A stretch of DNA of 64,000 nt. Origin: Pseudomonadota bacterium (GTDB lineage: Bacteria > Pseudomonadota > Alphaproteobacteria > Rhizobiales > Rhizobiaceae). The notes below the pieces were generated by a model. That model worked only from the letters and a program-made list of their open reading frames with translations. It was not told the origin of the DNA and did no database searches. Below, piece after piece: positions 8,461 through 16,338 of this stretch. Location: contig JAEXYH010000093.1 of assembly GCA_023451735.1 (NCBI GenBank), forward strand, positions 186,001 through 250,000, given 5' to 3'. Position numbers and translations under genes: made by a program. Position 1 is the stretch's first letter, and every line of letters starts with the position of its first letter.

Positions 8461-10035
8461 GTGGAAGAACGCGAGAGCGCGATAAAGGGCGTTGCGGGGC
8501 TGGCCGGTCTCGCCAGGTCGATCGGAAAGGGCGTGAGCGCCGGTGATGAACCGGGCGTGGATTTGCCTGCGGTGGCGGCGGTTGGTGCCGGTGCCTCCTG
8601 TTCCCTCATCCCGGTGCCCGTTACGGGGATCCAGCCCAACCAAGTCCGTGGCGTGAAAGAAATCTCCGGCGCCGCAGACGCACCGCCGCCGGAGCACTGT
8701 GATGATCACAGGAATGAGGGTGGGTCGGGTGACGTTCTGCCCTGCGGCGACCCCCCATCAAGTGGCGACGGGATAACCACCGAAAGCGCAAATCCAGATC
8801 CTTACGCCGGCTTCCAGATCGGGCATCTGCGCGACTGGGACGTCAAAGGGCGTGATGAGCAGAAACCGCCCACCGGAGACTGGCGGACATGGCTGGTCAT
8901 GGGCGGGCGTGGCTCGGGCAAGACAAGGGCGGGGGCCGAATGGGTGCACAAGCTCGCATCCCAAGGCAGTCGCTCCGATCTGAGGATCGCGCTGGTGGCC
9001 GAAACGCTGGGCGATGCCCGCGAGGTGATGATCGACGGCGTATCCGGCATCTGCCGGATCGCGCGGAAAAAGTTTCCGGATTTCGAGATCTCCCGCCGCC
9101 GGCTTGTCTGGCCGAACGGGGCGGTGGCGCAGATCTTTTCCTCGGAAGATCCCGAGGCGCTGCGCGGGCCGCAGTTTCATTACGCCTGGTGCGACGAGAT
9201 CGGGAAATGGAAACATGCGGAGGAAACCTTCGACATGCTGCAGTTCGGGCTTCGGTTGGGATACGATCCTCGGCAACTGGTAACGACGACGCCGCGGTCG
9301 GTGCCGGTGCTGAAACGGCTGATCGCCGATCCTTCGACGCGGCTGGTCCGGATCGCCACCGGCGACAACCGGGAGAACCTGGCCCCGGGTTTCATCGAGG
9401 CACTGGAACGCCGGTATGGCGGGACAAGGCTGGGGCGGCAGGAACTGGCCGGCGAGTTGATCGATGATCGCGAGGATGCGTTGTGGCGGCGCGGCGAGAT
9501 CGAGGCTTGCGTGATCCGTGGCGTGCCGGCCCTGAGACGGATCGTCGTGGCAGTCGATCCGCCTTCCGGCATAGGACAGAATTCCTGTTGCGGCATCGTT
9601 GTGGCAGGGCTGGAGCCGACGGGCCGTGCCGTCGTTCTGGCGGATTGTTCGGTGGAAGGAGCCACGCCCGCTACATGGGCCGGGGCCGTTGTGAAAGCCT
9701 ATCGGCGGTTTGCAGCCGATAGGGTCGTGGCCGAGGTCAACCAGGGCGGTGAGATGGTGACAGCGATGCTTCGAAGCGTCGAGGCGGCGCTGCCGATTGC
9801 GATGGTGCGGGCAACGCGCGGAAAATTTCTACGGGCAGAGCCGGTTGCAGCACTCTACGAGCAGGGCCGGGTCGCCCATGCAGGCCGGTTTATCGAACTG
9901 GAGGACCAGATGTGCGATTTCGGCCCGGACGGACTGTCGTCAGGTCGGTCTCCGGACAGGCTGGACGCGCTGGTCTGGGCCTTGACGGCGCTGGTGCTGG
10001 AAGGTCAGGGGGAGCCGCGAGTGCGGGGGATATGA
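8461..10035 (+). CDS. Phage/GTA large terminase (TerL)
   Basis: The DNA-packaging motor ATPase/nuclease of the GTA. The Walker A is MGGRGSGKTRAGAEW, the Walker B is YAWCDEIGKW, the coupling motif lies near QLVTTTPR, and RNase H-like nuclease aspartates occur in IVVAVDPPSG and in the C-terminal DRLDALVWAL. The packaging part is intact. The start is uncertain: no ATG or GTG lies between 8653 and the Walker A. GTG 8461 (AGGA upstream) is used here; GTG 8359 and GTG 8653 are alternatives. The roughly 140 residues before the Walker A are longer than usual and include residues encoded by a palindromic repeat (8603-8720), so the N-terminus is probably not conserved. Confidence 0.8.
   Translation: MEERESAIKGVAGLAGLARSIGKGVSAGDEPGVDLPAVAAVGAGASCSLIPVPVTGIQPNQVRGVKEISGAADAPPPEHCDDHRNEGGSGDVLPCGDPPSSGDGITTESANPDPYAGFQIGHLRDWDVKGRDEQKPPTGDWRTWLVMGGRGSGKTRAGAEWVHKLASQGSRSDLRIALVAETLGDAREVMIDGVSGICRIARKKFPDFEISRRRLVWPNGAVAQIFSSEDPEALRGPQFHYAWCDEIGKWKHAEETFDMLQFGLRLGYDPRQLVTTTPRSVPVLKRLIADPSTRLVRIATGDNRENLAPGFIEALERRYGGTRLGRQELAGELIDDREDALWRRGEIEACVIRGVPALRRIVVAVDPPSGIGQNSCCGIVVAGLEPTGRAVVLADCSVEGATPATWAGAVVKAYRRFAADRVVAEVNQGGEMVTAMLRSVEAALPIAMVRATRGKFLRAEPVAALYEQGRVAHAGRFIELEDQMCDFGPDGLSSGRSPDRLDALVWALTALVLEGQGEPRVRGI
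8603..8720. repeat. Palindromic mosaic repeat within the 5' part of terL
   Basis: About 118 bases bounded by the inverted ends CCCTCAT (8603-8609) and ATGAGGG (8714-8720). Inside are two local hairpins, one near 8606-8631 (ATCCC...GGGAT) and one of CTGTGA/TCACAG near 8699-8710. The layout is like the intergenic mosaic repeats scattered in rhizobial genomes. The terL frame reads through it without a stop. Confidence 0.6.
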
Positions 10036-10083
10036 TGGTACGCCCGACGTGAAAGTTATGGGCGGAAGCCGCGGCAGGATGTC

Positions 10084-10101
10084 CGGGGGACGGCGGCCCC
10101 C
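10084..10101 (+). terminator. Possible terminator after terL
   Basis: A 6-bp GC stem (CGGGGG / CCCCCG) starts 48 bases after the terL stop and is followed by GCGATTATTTT on the plus strand. The stem is short and overlaps the approach to the stop of the opposite small gene. Confidence 0.3.
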
Positions 10102-10111
10102 GGCGATTATT

Positions 10112-10237
10112 TTAGCGCTGGTTGGGCTGGCGGGACTTGTTGTCCTGCATCTGCTTCCATTCGGATTCCATGCGATCCAGAACCTCCTGCGGGATCGGAT
10201 TGGAAGGGGCTGCCTGAGCTGGCTGCTGCATCATCAT
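10112..10237 (-). CDS. Small antisense-oriented hypothetical protein (41 aa) inside GTA cluster
   Basis: A 41-residue frame on the minus strand beginning with three ATG codons (first at 10237-10235), preceded by AAAAAAGGAGATC, a near-ideal ribosome binding site. The product starts MMMQQPAQAA, has a helical acidic-basic core (EVLDRMESEWKQMQ) and ends RQPNQR. It lies between terL and the endolysin gene on the opposite strand to the GTA genes. No family recognised. The strong ribosome binding site and the clean stop are the reasons to call it. Confidence 0.55.
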   Translation of the reverse strand: MMMQQPAQAAPSNPIPQEVLDRMESEWKQMQDNKSRQPNQR

Positions 10238-10407
10238 GATCTCCTTTTTTGTTGCGCTGCACCATCATGGAAAAGCGTCGACATAACGTCGCATGTCCAT
10301 ATTGGTTCCATAGCCGGCGACAAAAGTAAATTGGCCCTTAAACCGTTAAAACGATTTAGTTTTCTTAAACCGATTGAAAGTCGCAAGGCGATGAAGGCGG
10401 ACTGTGA
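10238..10407 (+). promoter_or_regulatory. AT-rich promoter region before the endolysin gene, with a spaced direct repeat
   Basis: Between the antisense 41-residue gene and the GH19 gene. CTTAAACCG occurs at 10337-10345 and again at 10364-10372, 27 bases start to start, in a locally AT-rich stretch. A regulator-binding site or promoter is likely; the factor is unknown. TTAA elements here do not have the 7-base spacing of a full CtrA site. Confidence 0.35.
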
Positions 10408-11076
10408 ATGGACAAGCTTAACAGCGCGGCGGAACGTCGTTCTTTTTTTCGTGAGGTCCGCAAACGCCTGTTTTCCGGGCGGCTGAACCGGCGTCAGGTG
10501 GAGGGGACGGATGCCATACTCGATGGCTGGGCGGCACTGACCGAAGATGGCCGCAGGGCGGCGGGAGGCGACGATGCGCTGGCCTATATGCTGGCCACCG
10601 CCTTCCACGAGACGGCGGCCACGATGCAGCCGGTGCGCGAGACGCAGGCGGCAAGCAACGCGGAAGCAATCGCCCGGCTGGAACGGGCGTTTGCGATGGG
10701 CAGGCTTGCGACGGTAAAGACGCCCTATTGGCGGTCGGATGCTCAGGGCAGGACCTGGCTTGGCCGCGGCCTGGTGCAGCTGACGCATCGGAGAAATTAC
10801 GAGGCGATGTCGGCGCTGATCGGGATCGATCTCGTCTCCGAGCCGGACCTTGCGATGGAGATGGGGGTCGCGGTGAAAATCCTGATCGGCGGCATGCGGG
10901 CGGGTACGTTTACCGGGCGCAGGCTCGGCGATTATTTTGCAGGCGGCAAGGCGGACTGGATCGGTGCGCGCAAGATCATCAACGGCACGGATCGGGCGGA
11001 GCTGGTGGCGGGCTTTGCACAGGCGTTCCGGTTGGCGTTGCCGCCGTGCATTGATGCGGGCCGGGGCGCGTGTTAG
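10408..11076 (+). CDS. GH19-family lysozyme/endolysin
   Basis: 222 residues with the glycoside hydrolase 19 (chitinase-like lysozyme) core. AYMLATAFHETA carries the first catalytic glutamate (Glu68), QPVRE the second (Glu78), and GRGLVQLTHRRNYEAM is the substrate-cleft signature. Such enzymes cut peptidoglycan glycan strands and serve phages and GTAs as endolysins for release from the host cell. There is no signal peptide, so export would need a holin; a holin-like gene sits at the far end of the cluster. In Rhodobacter the GTA lysis genes are unlinked, so placement between terL and portal is notable. Confidence 0.8.
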   Translation: MDKLNSAAERRSFFREVRKRLFSGRLNRRQVEGTDAILDGWAALTEDGRRAAGGDDALAYMLATAFHETAATMQPVRETQAASNAEAIARLERAFAMGRLATVKTPYWRSDAQGRTWLGRGLVQLTHRRNYEAMSALIGIDLVSEPDLAMEMGVAVKILIGGMRAGTFTGRRLGDYFAGGKADWIGARKIINGTDRAELVAGFAQAFRLALPPCIDAGRGAC

Positions 11077-11113
11077 CAGGCATTCTGTTTGAATGAGGTG
11101 CTGCGGAGTTTCG

Positions 11114-11422
11114 ATGATACGCCATATCGTGTTTTTCACGGCCACCCCCGAAAATCTCGAAGAGGTTCGGGCAGGGCTTTCGATGCTGACCGCAAACCCG
11201 CATGCATCGCTGCTCGAAATCGGCACCAATGTGAAGACCGACCAATGGGGCACGGATGTCGATTTCGTCGTCTACGGCGAGTTTGAGGACGAGGCGGCGC
11301 TGGCGGCCTACAAGGCACATCCGATCTACCAGAAATCGACCGCGACCGTGCGGCCGATCCGCGAGGTTCGCATTGCTGCCGACTACGACACCGACAAGGC
11401 CGTGAAGACACCGCTCGGATAG
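11114..11422 (+). CDS. Dabb-family (stress-responsive A/B barrel) protein
   Basis: 102 residues beginning MIRHIVFF, followed by an alpha/beta pattern (LEEVRAGLSML, DFVVYGEFEDEAALAAYKAHP) typical of Dabb dimeric ferredoxin-like barrels. The function of most members is unknown; some are enzymes in plant or polyketide metabolism. GCGGAG precedes ATG 11114. The gene has no known GTA role and looks like an accessory gene placed between the endolysin and the portal. Confidence 0.75.
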   Translation: MIRHIVFFTATPENLEEVRAGLSMLTANPHASLLEIGTNVKTDQWGTDVDFVVYGEFEDEAALAAYKAHPIYQKSTATVRPIREVRIAADYDTDKAVKTPLG

Positions 11423-11519
11423 GGCGGACATGCAGCGCCGCAGAGTTTGTGCATCGTACTTTCGCAAAATCGGTGATGTTTTGCGGGTCGACGCACTGAC
11501 CTAATAAAGGACCATTCGA

Positions 11520-12753
11520 ATGAAATCTCCTTTTCGCCTGCCGTGGTTTTCCACGGGGGAACGCAAAGCCGTGCCTGCAGGCAAGAAAGACGGGATCTCT
11601 GCCCGGCCGGTGGCCGAGGCGAAGATGGCGTCGGCTGTCGCTTCCGCCTTCGCCGTCCTCTCCGGCGAGGGCACGGCACATTGGTCGGGGCGTTCCTATG
11701 CGTCACTTGCGAGGACCGGATTCATGCGCAATCCGGTGGCGCATCGCGCGATGCGGATGGTGGCCGAAGCCGCGGCCGCCGTGCCGTGGCTGGCCTATGA
11801 AGGGCCGGCGGAAGCGGTGGATCATCCAATATTGTCGCTTCTGGCGCGGCCGAACGGACGCCAGGGCGGACCGGATTTCTTTGAGGCGCTGTATGGACAT
11901 CTGCTTCTGTCGGGCAATGCCTATGTCGAACCGCTGATGATCGGCGGTTCGTTACGTGAGCTGCATCTGCTGCGGCCCGACCGGGTGAGTGTGGTGGAGG
12001 GGCCGGACGGTTGGGTGACGGGTTACGATTACCGCGCCGGCGGGGCGACGCGCCGGCTGAGCGTGGAGGCGGATGACGGCCTGCTTTCGCTGCTGCATCT
12101 GAAGCTGTTTCATCCGCTCGACGACCATTCCGGCTTTTCGCCGCTCGGGGCGGCGGGGGCGGCGCTCGATCTTTCCAATGCGGCGGCGGGCTGGAACAAG
12201 GCGCTGCTCGACAATTCGGCACGGCCTTCCGGCGCGCTGGTCTACCAGCCGAAGGATGGCGGCAATCTTTCCGCCGACCAGTACCAGCGGCTGAGGGATG
12301 AGCTTGAGGCGGGATATTCCGGTGCCGTGAATGCCGGGCGGCCGCTGCTGCTCGAAGGCGGGCTGGACTGGAAGGCGATGGGGCTTTCGCCGAAGGATAT
12401 GGATTTCATCGAGGCCCGTAATGGTGCGGCCCGAGACATTGCCCTGGCGCTCGGCGTGCCGCCGATGCTGATCGGCATTCCGGGTGACAATACCTATGCC
12501 AATTAGTGACAATACCTATGCCAATTACCAGGAGGCGAATCGCGCCTTTTACAGGCTGACCATATTGCCGCTGATTGCCCGGACCGCTGCGAGCTTTACC
12601 GCATGGCTGTCTGAGATACATGACGGATTGCGGCTGGAGCCCGATCTCGACCGGATCGCCGGGCTTTCGAGTGAGCGGGAAGCGTTGTGGGCGCGTGTGG
12701 GGGCGGCGGATTTCCTCTCCGACGAGGAGAAGCGCGAAGCCGTGGGATATTGA
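11520..12753 (+). pseudogene. HK97-type GTA portal protein, broken by a 22-bp tandem duplication
   Basis: The first frame (11520-12506) encodes 328 residues of an HK97-family portal (YGHLLLSGNAYVEPL, LLHLKLFHPLDDHSGFSPLG, ALGVPPMLIGIPGDNTYAN) and then hits TAG. The rest of the protein (YQEANRAFYRLTILPLIART through EEKREAVGY) continues in another frame to the stop at 12753. The break falls inside an exact 22-bp tandem repeat (12484-12505 and 12506-12527); 22 is not a multiple of three. Deleting one copy restores one uninterrupted reading of 403 residues, a usual portal length. The portal ring is the DNA gate of the capsid, so loss should block packaging. Sequencing error or a mixed population are alternatives. 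Confidence 0.88.
12484..12527. repeat. Exact 22-bp tandem duplication in the portal gene
   Basis: Two identical adjacent copies, each starting GTGACAATACC and ending CCAATTA (12484-12505, 12506-12527). The unit encodes the GDNTYANY part of the portal. It creates the premature TAG at 12504-12506. Slipped-strand replication can both make and remove such a repeat. Confidence 0.95.
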
Positions 12754-13034
12754 TGGAAAACCGCGGCAGCCGTAGCTGGGTGATCGTCCGGGCGATGAAA
12801 TGTTACCTGATGGCGGAGGGTAACGGGGTCGAACTCACTCAACTTCTCAATCGCCGGACTCAACCCGTGAAGGTTTGCGCCCAAGCGATTCGGAACATTG
12901 ACCAATATCTCAGTGGCGAAGGCGGTAATCTGGTGCCGCATGAGGCTCCTCGCGCTGGAAGGCGCGCAGTGGCCGGCTGTTTTGGCCCTTGGGGCATGGC
13001 CGCATCTGCCCCTCTAACCCAAGAAAGATTAACA
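12754..13034. other. Unexplained 281-base segment between portal and DUF6107 gene
   Basis: GTA genes are normally packed here. An open frame from ATG 12753 runs in phase into the next gene, but it lacks protein-like composition, and the DUF6107 gene has its own AAGAAAG ribosome binding site and ATG at 13035. A minus-strand frame also crosses the region without a convincing start. The middle (about 12820-12910) has lower GC than its neighbours. It may be an inserted repeat or a decayed gene. Confidence 0.4.
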
Positions 13035-13361
13035 ATGGCTGATCTCGGACATGATCCGGGCGCGATGTTTGGCGTCTGGGCGGCAAAGACGGCCGGGGCA
13101 TTTGCAGGCGCCGGCGTGTCGCTGATCTATCTTCTGCCCAAGAGCAGGCGGGAAGCGGCAAGCCGGTTTGCGACGGGCATGACCTGCGGGCTGATTTTCG
13201 GCGGGCCGACGGGATTGTGGCTGGCCGAGCGGCTCGGGCTTTCCGGCATGTTGTCGGGGCATGAAACGATGCTGGCGGGGTCCGCTGCGGCGAGTCTCAG
13301 CGCCTGGTGGGTGCTGGGGGCATTGTCGCGCGTGGCGGAACGATATGGCGGAAGACGCTGA
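13035..13361 (+). CDS. DUF6107-family GTA-associated protein
   Basis: 108 residues starting MADLGHDPGAMFGVW with two or three hydrophobic helices (TAGAFAGAGVSLIYLL, GMTCGLIFGGPTGLWL, AGSAAASLSAWWVLGAL). It resembles the small DUF6107 membrane protein found between portal and prohead protease in rhizobial GTA clusters. Role unknown; a membrane or lysis-related function is possible. ATG 13035 has AAGAAAG upstream. Confidence 0.65.
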   Translation: MADLGHDPGAMFGVWAAKTAGAFAGAGVSLIYLLPKSRREAASRFATGMTCGLIFGGPTGLWLAERLGLSGMLSGHETMLAGSAAASLSAWWVLGALSRVAERYGGRR

Positions 13362-13364
13362 TGC

Positions 13365-13568
13365 TCAGGCGTGACCCTCGCCACCACCACCCGCATCGCT
13401 GCTGGTGATCAGAACGGCGCTGACGTCGGATTGATCCGGCCTGTCGAGCGGATCAGCCATCATCGGTTTCTTGAAAATGCCGGGCGGATAGAGGGCCAGC
13501 CGGATCGCTCCTGCGATCAGGGCGGTGCCCGACACGATGCCGAGTGCGATCAACAGTAGCATCTGCAT
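13365..13568 (-). CDS. Small membrane protein (67 aa), antisense to the GTA genes
   Basis: Start at 13568 is chosen because GGAGG sits 6 bases upstream; an ATG four codons earlier overlaps this site. The N-terminus is one membrane helix (MLLLIALGIVSGTALIAGAI) followed by a hydrophilic tail rich in Asp, Pro and Gly. It ends 3 bases from the stop of the convergent DUF6107 gene. No family recognised. The second minus-strand small gene in the cluster. Confidence 0.55.
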   Translation of the reverse strand: MQMLLLIALGIVSGTALIAGAIRLALYPPGIFKKPMMADPLDRPDQSDVSAVLITSSDAGGGGEGHA

Positions 13569-13680
13569 GTCGTCCTCCATTCAAGGGCGGCGAAGGGTAG
13601 GATACCGCGAAGCGAGGCACGGCTCAATCCCGGACGCCCCGCCTGCCGGGTGACGGTTCCATTCAATCGAGGAGACTTTC

Positions 13681-14286
13681 ATGCACGCTGACCGCGGGCA
13701 CCGTGCCCCCATGCGTATTCCTGCGCGCCCGACGGCACGCAAATTCGCCAATCTGGAACTGGCCGGCATTACCGGGGACGGGGTGTTTTCCGGTTATGCC
13801 AGCGTTTTTGGCGAGATCGACCTCGGCCGCGACCGGATCGAGCGCGGCGCGTTTCTGAACTCGCTTGTGGCCCGCGGCGCGCCGGGGGTTCGCATGCTCT
13901 ACCAGCATGATCCGAACGAGCCGATCGGCGCCTGGAAGACAATCCGCGAGGATGCCCGCGGGCTTTATGTCGAGGGCATGCTGTCGCCCGGCGTGGGCCG
14001 CTCCCGCGAGGTGTTTTCGCTGATGAAATCCGGTGCGCTGGACGGGTTGTCGATCGGGTTTCGCACCGTGAAGGCGCGCACCGATGCGAAGACGGGGGTG
14101 CGGCGCATCCTTGAAGCCGACCTCTGGGAAATTTCCGTCGTGACCTTTCCGATGCTGCCATCGGCCAGGGTTTCCGACGTCAAGCATGCGCGGTTCTTCC
14201 GCGACCGGGAAACCGAACTCGTCCGCCAGATGCGGCGGGCGGCGAAGATGATGTGGACCTCCAGTGTGAAGGGAAGATCGATATGA
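13681..14286 (+). CDS. HK97-family prohead protease (GTA gp4-like)
   Basis: 201 residues with the U35 prohead protease pattern: GYASVFGEIDLGRDRIERGAF near residue 40, the catalytic His in MLYQHDPNEPIG, and the Ser in LSIGFRTVKA. It cleaves the scaffolding N-terminal part of the capsid protein during head maturation. GAGGAG lies 8 bases before ATG 13681. Its stop overlaps the capsid start (ATGA), showing translational coupling. Confidence 0.9.
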   Translation: MHADRGHRAPMRIPARPTARKFANLELAGITGDGVFSGYASVFGEIDLGRDRIERGAFLNSLVARGAPGVRMLYQHDPNEPIGAWKTIREDARGLYVEGMLSPGVGRSREVFSLMKSGALDGLSIGFRTVKARTDAKTGVRRILEADLWEISVVTFPMLPSARVSDVKHARFFRDRETELVRQMRRAAKMMWTSSVKGRSI

Positions 14287-15557
14287 CGGATGAAGCAATG
14301 AAAGTGGCGCCGGAAGTGAAGGCCGTGCCGGACACGGTGACGGCGGCCTTCGACGAGTTCATGGAGGCATTCGAGGCCTTCAAGGATGTCAACGATCGCA
14401 GGCTCGGCGAGATCGAGCAGAAACTGACCTCCGATGTCGTGACCCGCGACAAGCTGGACCGCATCAACCGGGCGATGGACGACCAGAAGAAGGTGATGGT
14501 CCAGCTCGTGCTGAAAAAGGCGCGGCCGCAGCTTGGTTCTGCGCGCCCCAATGCCAACGGGGGCGGAGAGCTTTCGCCGGAGGTTATCGAGCACAAGGCG
14601 GCCTTCGACGCCTATGTCCGCCGTGGCGACGAGGCGGGCCTGCGCGAACTGGAGGCGAAGGCGATGTCGGCCGGTGTCGGCGCCGATGGCGGTTATCTGG
14701 TGCCGGACGAAACCGACAGCGAGATCGGCCGGCGGGTCTCTATCGTCTCACCGATGCGGGCGCTGTCGACCGTGCGCACCGTCTCGTCCGCCGTGCTGAA
14801 GAAGCCGTTTGCGACCACCGGTCTTGCCACCGGCTGGGTGGCGGAGACGGCAGCGCGGCCCCAGACGACTGCGCCGCAGCTGGCCGAACTGTCGTTCCCA
14901 ACCATGGAGCTTTATGCCATGCCGGCGGCGACGCAGGCGCTGCTGGATGACGCGGCGGTCGATATCGAGGCCTGGATCGCGGGCGAGGTGGATATCGTCT
15001 TTGCCGAGCAGGAAGGCGACGCCTTCATTCGCGGCGACGGCATCAACAAGCCGAAAGGGTTTCTCAGCTACACGGCGGTGGCCGACGGGTCGTGGAGCTG
15101 GGGCAATCTCGGGTATATCGCGACCGGGGCTGCAGGCGCCTGGAAATCCACCGGCCCGTCCGACACGCTGGTCGACGTGATCTATTCGCTGAAGGCGGGG
15201 CACCGGCAGAACGGCACCTTCATGCTGAACCGCAAGGTTCAGGCCGATATCCGCAAGTTCAAGGATGCCGACGGCAATTACATGTGGCGCCCGCCGGCAT
15301 CGGCTGGCCAGCCCGCCACGCTGATGGGCTTTCCTGTGGCGGAAGCGGAAGAGATGCCGGACGTGGCGGCGGGGTCTCTGTCGATTGCCTTCGGGGATTT
15401 CCGCTCCGGTTATCTCGTCGTCGACCGGGCAGGGGTTCGCATCCTGCGCGATCCCTATTCGGCCAAGCCCTATGTGCTGTTCTACACCACCAAGCGCGTC
15501 GGCGGCGGGGTGCAGAATTTCGAGGCGATCAAGCTGGTGAAGTTTGCTGCGAGCTGA
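14283..15557 (+). CDS. HK97-type major capsid protein (GTA gp5-like)
   Basis: 424 residues. The N-terminal 110 or so are charged and helical (AFDEFMEAFEAFKDVN, QKLTSDVVTRDKLDR), the scaffold delta-domain normally removed by the protease. The rest shows the HK97 coat fold: GGYLVPDETDSEIGRR, ELYAMPAATQALLDD, FIRGDGINKPKGFL and the closing GVQNFEAIKLVKFA. Homologue of rcc01687. It builds the icosahedral GTA head. Intact. Confidence 0.9.
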   Translation: MTDEAMKVAPEVKAVPDTVTAAFDEFMEAFEAFKDVNDRRLGEIEQKLTSDVVTRDKLDRINRAMDDQKKVMVQLVLKKARPQLGSARPNANGGGELSPEVIEHKAAFDAYVRRGDEAGLRELEAKAMSAGVGADGGYLVPDETDSEIGRRVSIVSPMRALSTVRTVSSAVLKKPFATTGLATGWVAETAARPQTTAPQLAELSFPTMELYAMPAATQALLDDAAVDIEAWIAGEVDIVFAEQEGDAFIRGDGINKPKGFLSYTAVADGSWSWGNLGYIATGAAGAWKSTGPSDTLVDVIYSLKAGHRQNGTFMLNRKVQADIRKFKDADGNYMWRPPASAGQPATLMGFPVAEAEEMPDVAAGSLSIAFGDFRSGYLVVDRAGVRILRDPYSAKPYVLFYTTKRVGGGVQNFEAIKLVKFAAS

Positions 15558-15586
15558 GCTTCTTACTTCAAGAAAGCTCCTCCCAA

Positions 15587-15710
15587 CCCTCCCCATAAGG
15601 GGAGGGCCTGACCCAGCCGCACCGCCGAGACCCAGGTGATGCTTGAGGTTGCGGCAAGTCTTCTCCCCCTTGTGGGGGAGATGGCCGGCAGGCCAGAGGG
15701 GGAGCATATG
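15587..15710. repeat. Rhizobial-type palindromic intergenic repeats between capsid and gp6
   Basis: Two hairpins: CCCTCCCC-ATAA-GGGGAGGG (15587-15606) and CTCCCCC-TTGT-GGGGGAG (15663-15680), the latter followed by ATGGCCGGCAGGCC. The second is a motif common in rhizobial intergenic repeats. It splits an otherwise tight gene series and could terminate or stabilise the capsid transcript. Confidence 0.65.
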
Positions 15711-15768
15711 CGACCGGTCCTCAATCAGTTCGCAATATACCTGATCTTCAAATCTCCAGGAAAATTCC

Positions 15769-16338
15769 ATGACCTATGCCCTGATCACTCCGCCTGCCGC
15801 GGAGCCGTTGACGCTTGTCGAGGTGAAGGCACATCTTCATCTCGATGGTGCTGATGAGGATGCGTTGCTGGTGTCGCTCATCAGGACCGCCCGGCAGTTT
15901 CTGGAGCGCGAGACGGGCTTGTGCCTGATTGTTCAGAACTGGCGGCTTTATCTCGATCGCTGGCCGAGGGAAGGGGTGATCCGCATCCTCAAGTCGCCGG
16001 TGCAAGCGATTCAAACCGTTCGGGTTTACGGCCTCGGCGGCAAGCCGGTTCAGGTATCGCTTGAAGATCATCTGCTCGACGGCACGGGGCGGCCGGCGCG
16101 GCTGTGGCTGAAGCATACGCCGGTGACCGGACGGACGCTCAACGGTATCGAGATCGATTTTGCGGCCGGTTACGGCGAGGCGGGGACGGACGTGCCCGAT
16201 ACGCTGAAACGGGCGATGCTGATCCATATCGGGCACATGTTCGCCTTTCGCGGTGTCGTTTCACCGAGTGATCAGCCAGCCGGCATTCCCGATGGCTATG
16301 AGCGGCTGATCGCACCGTTTCGCATGCGGAGGCTCTGA
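15769..16338 (+). CDS. Head-tail connector protein (GTA gp6-like)
   Basis: 189 residues starting MTYALITPPAAEPLTLVEVKAHL, the opening of phage gp6-type connectors, followed by ARQFLERETGLCL and a C-terminal helix bundle (LKRAMLIHIGHMFAFRG). The RcGTA homologue rcc01688 forms the adaptor ring between portal and tail. The gene overlaps gp7 at TGATG. Confidence 0.88.
   Translation: MTYALITPPAAEPLTLVEVKAHLHLDGADEDALLVSLIRTARQFLERETGLCLIVQNWRLYLDRWPREGVIRILKSPVQAIQTVRVYGLGGKPVQVSLEDHLLDGTGRPARLWLKHTPVTGRTLNGIEIDFAAGYGEAGTDVPDTLKRAMLIHIGHMFAFRGVVSPSDQPAGIPDGYERLIAPFRMRRL

Noticed and set aside
12500..12510. Programmed ribosomal frameshift in the portal gene
   Set aside because: The frame change is fully explained by the exact 22-bp duplication; no slippery heptamer or downstream pseudoknot is needed or seen.
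12549..12941. Minus-strand frame of 130 codons over the portal end and following gap
   Set aside because: It overlaps the portal coding sequence, has no good start signal and its composition changes midway.
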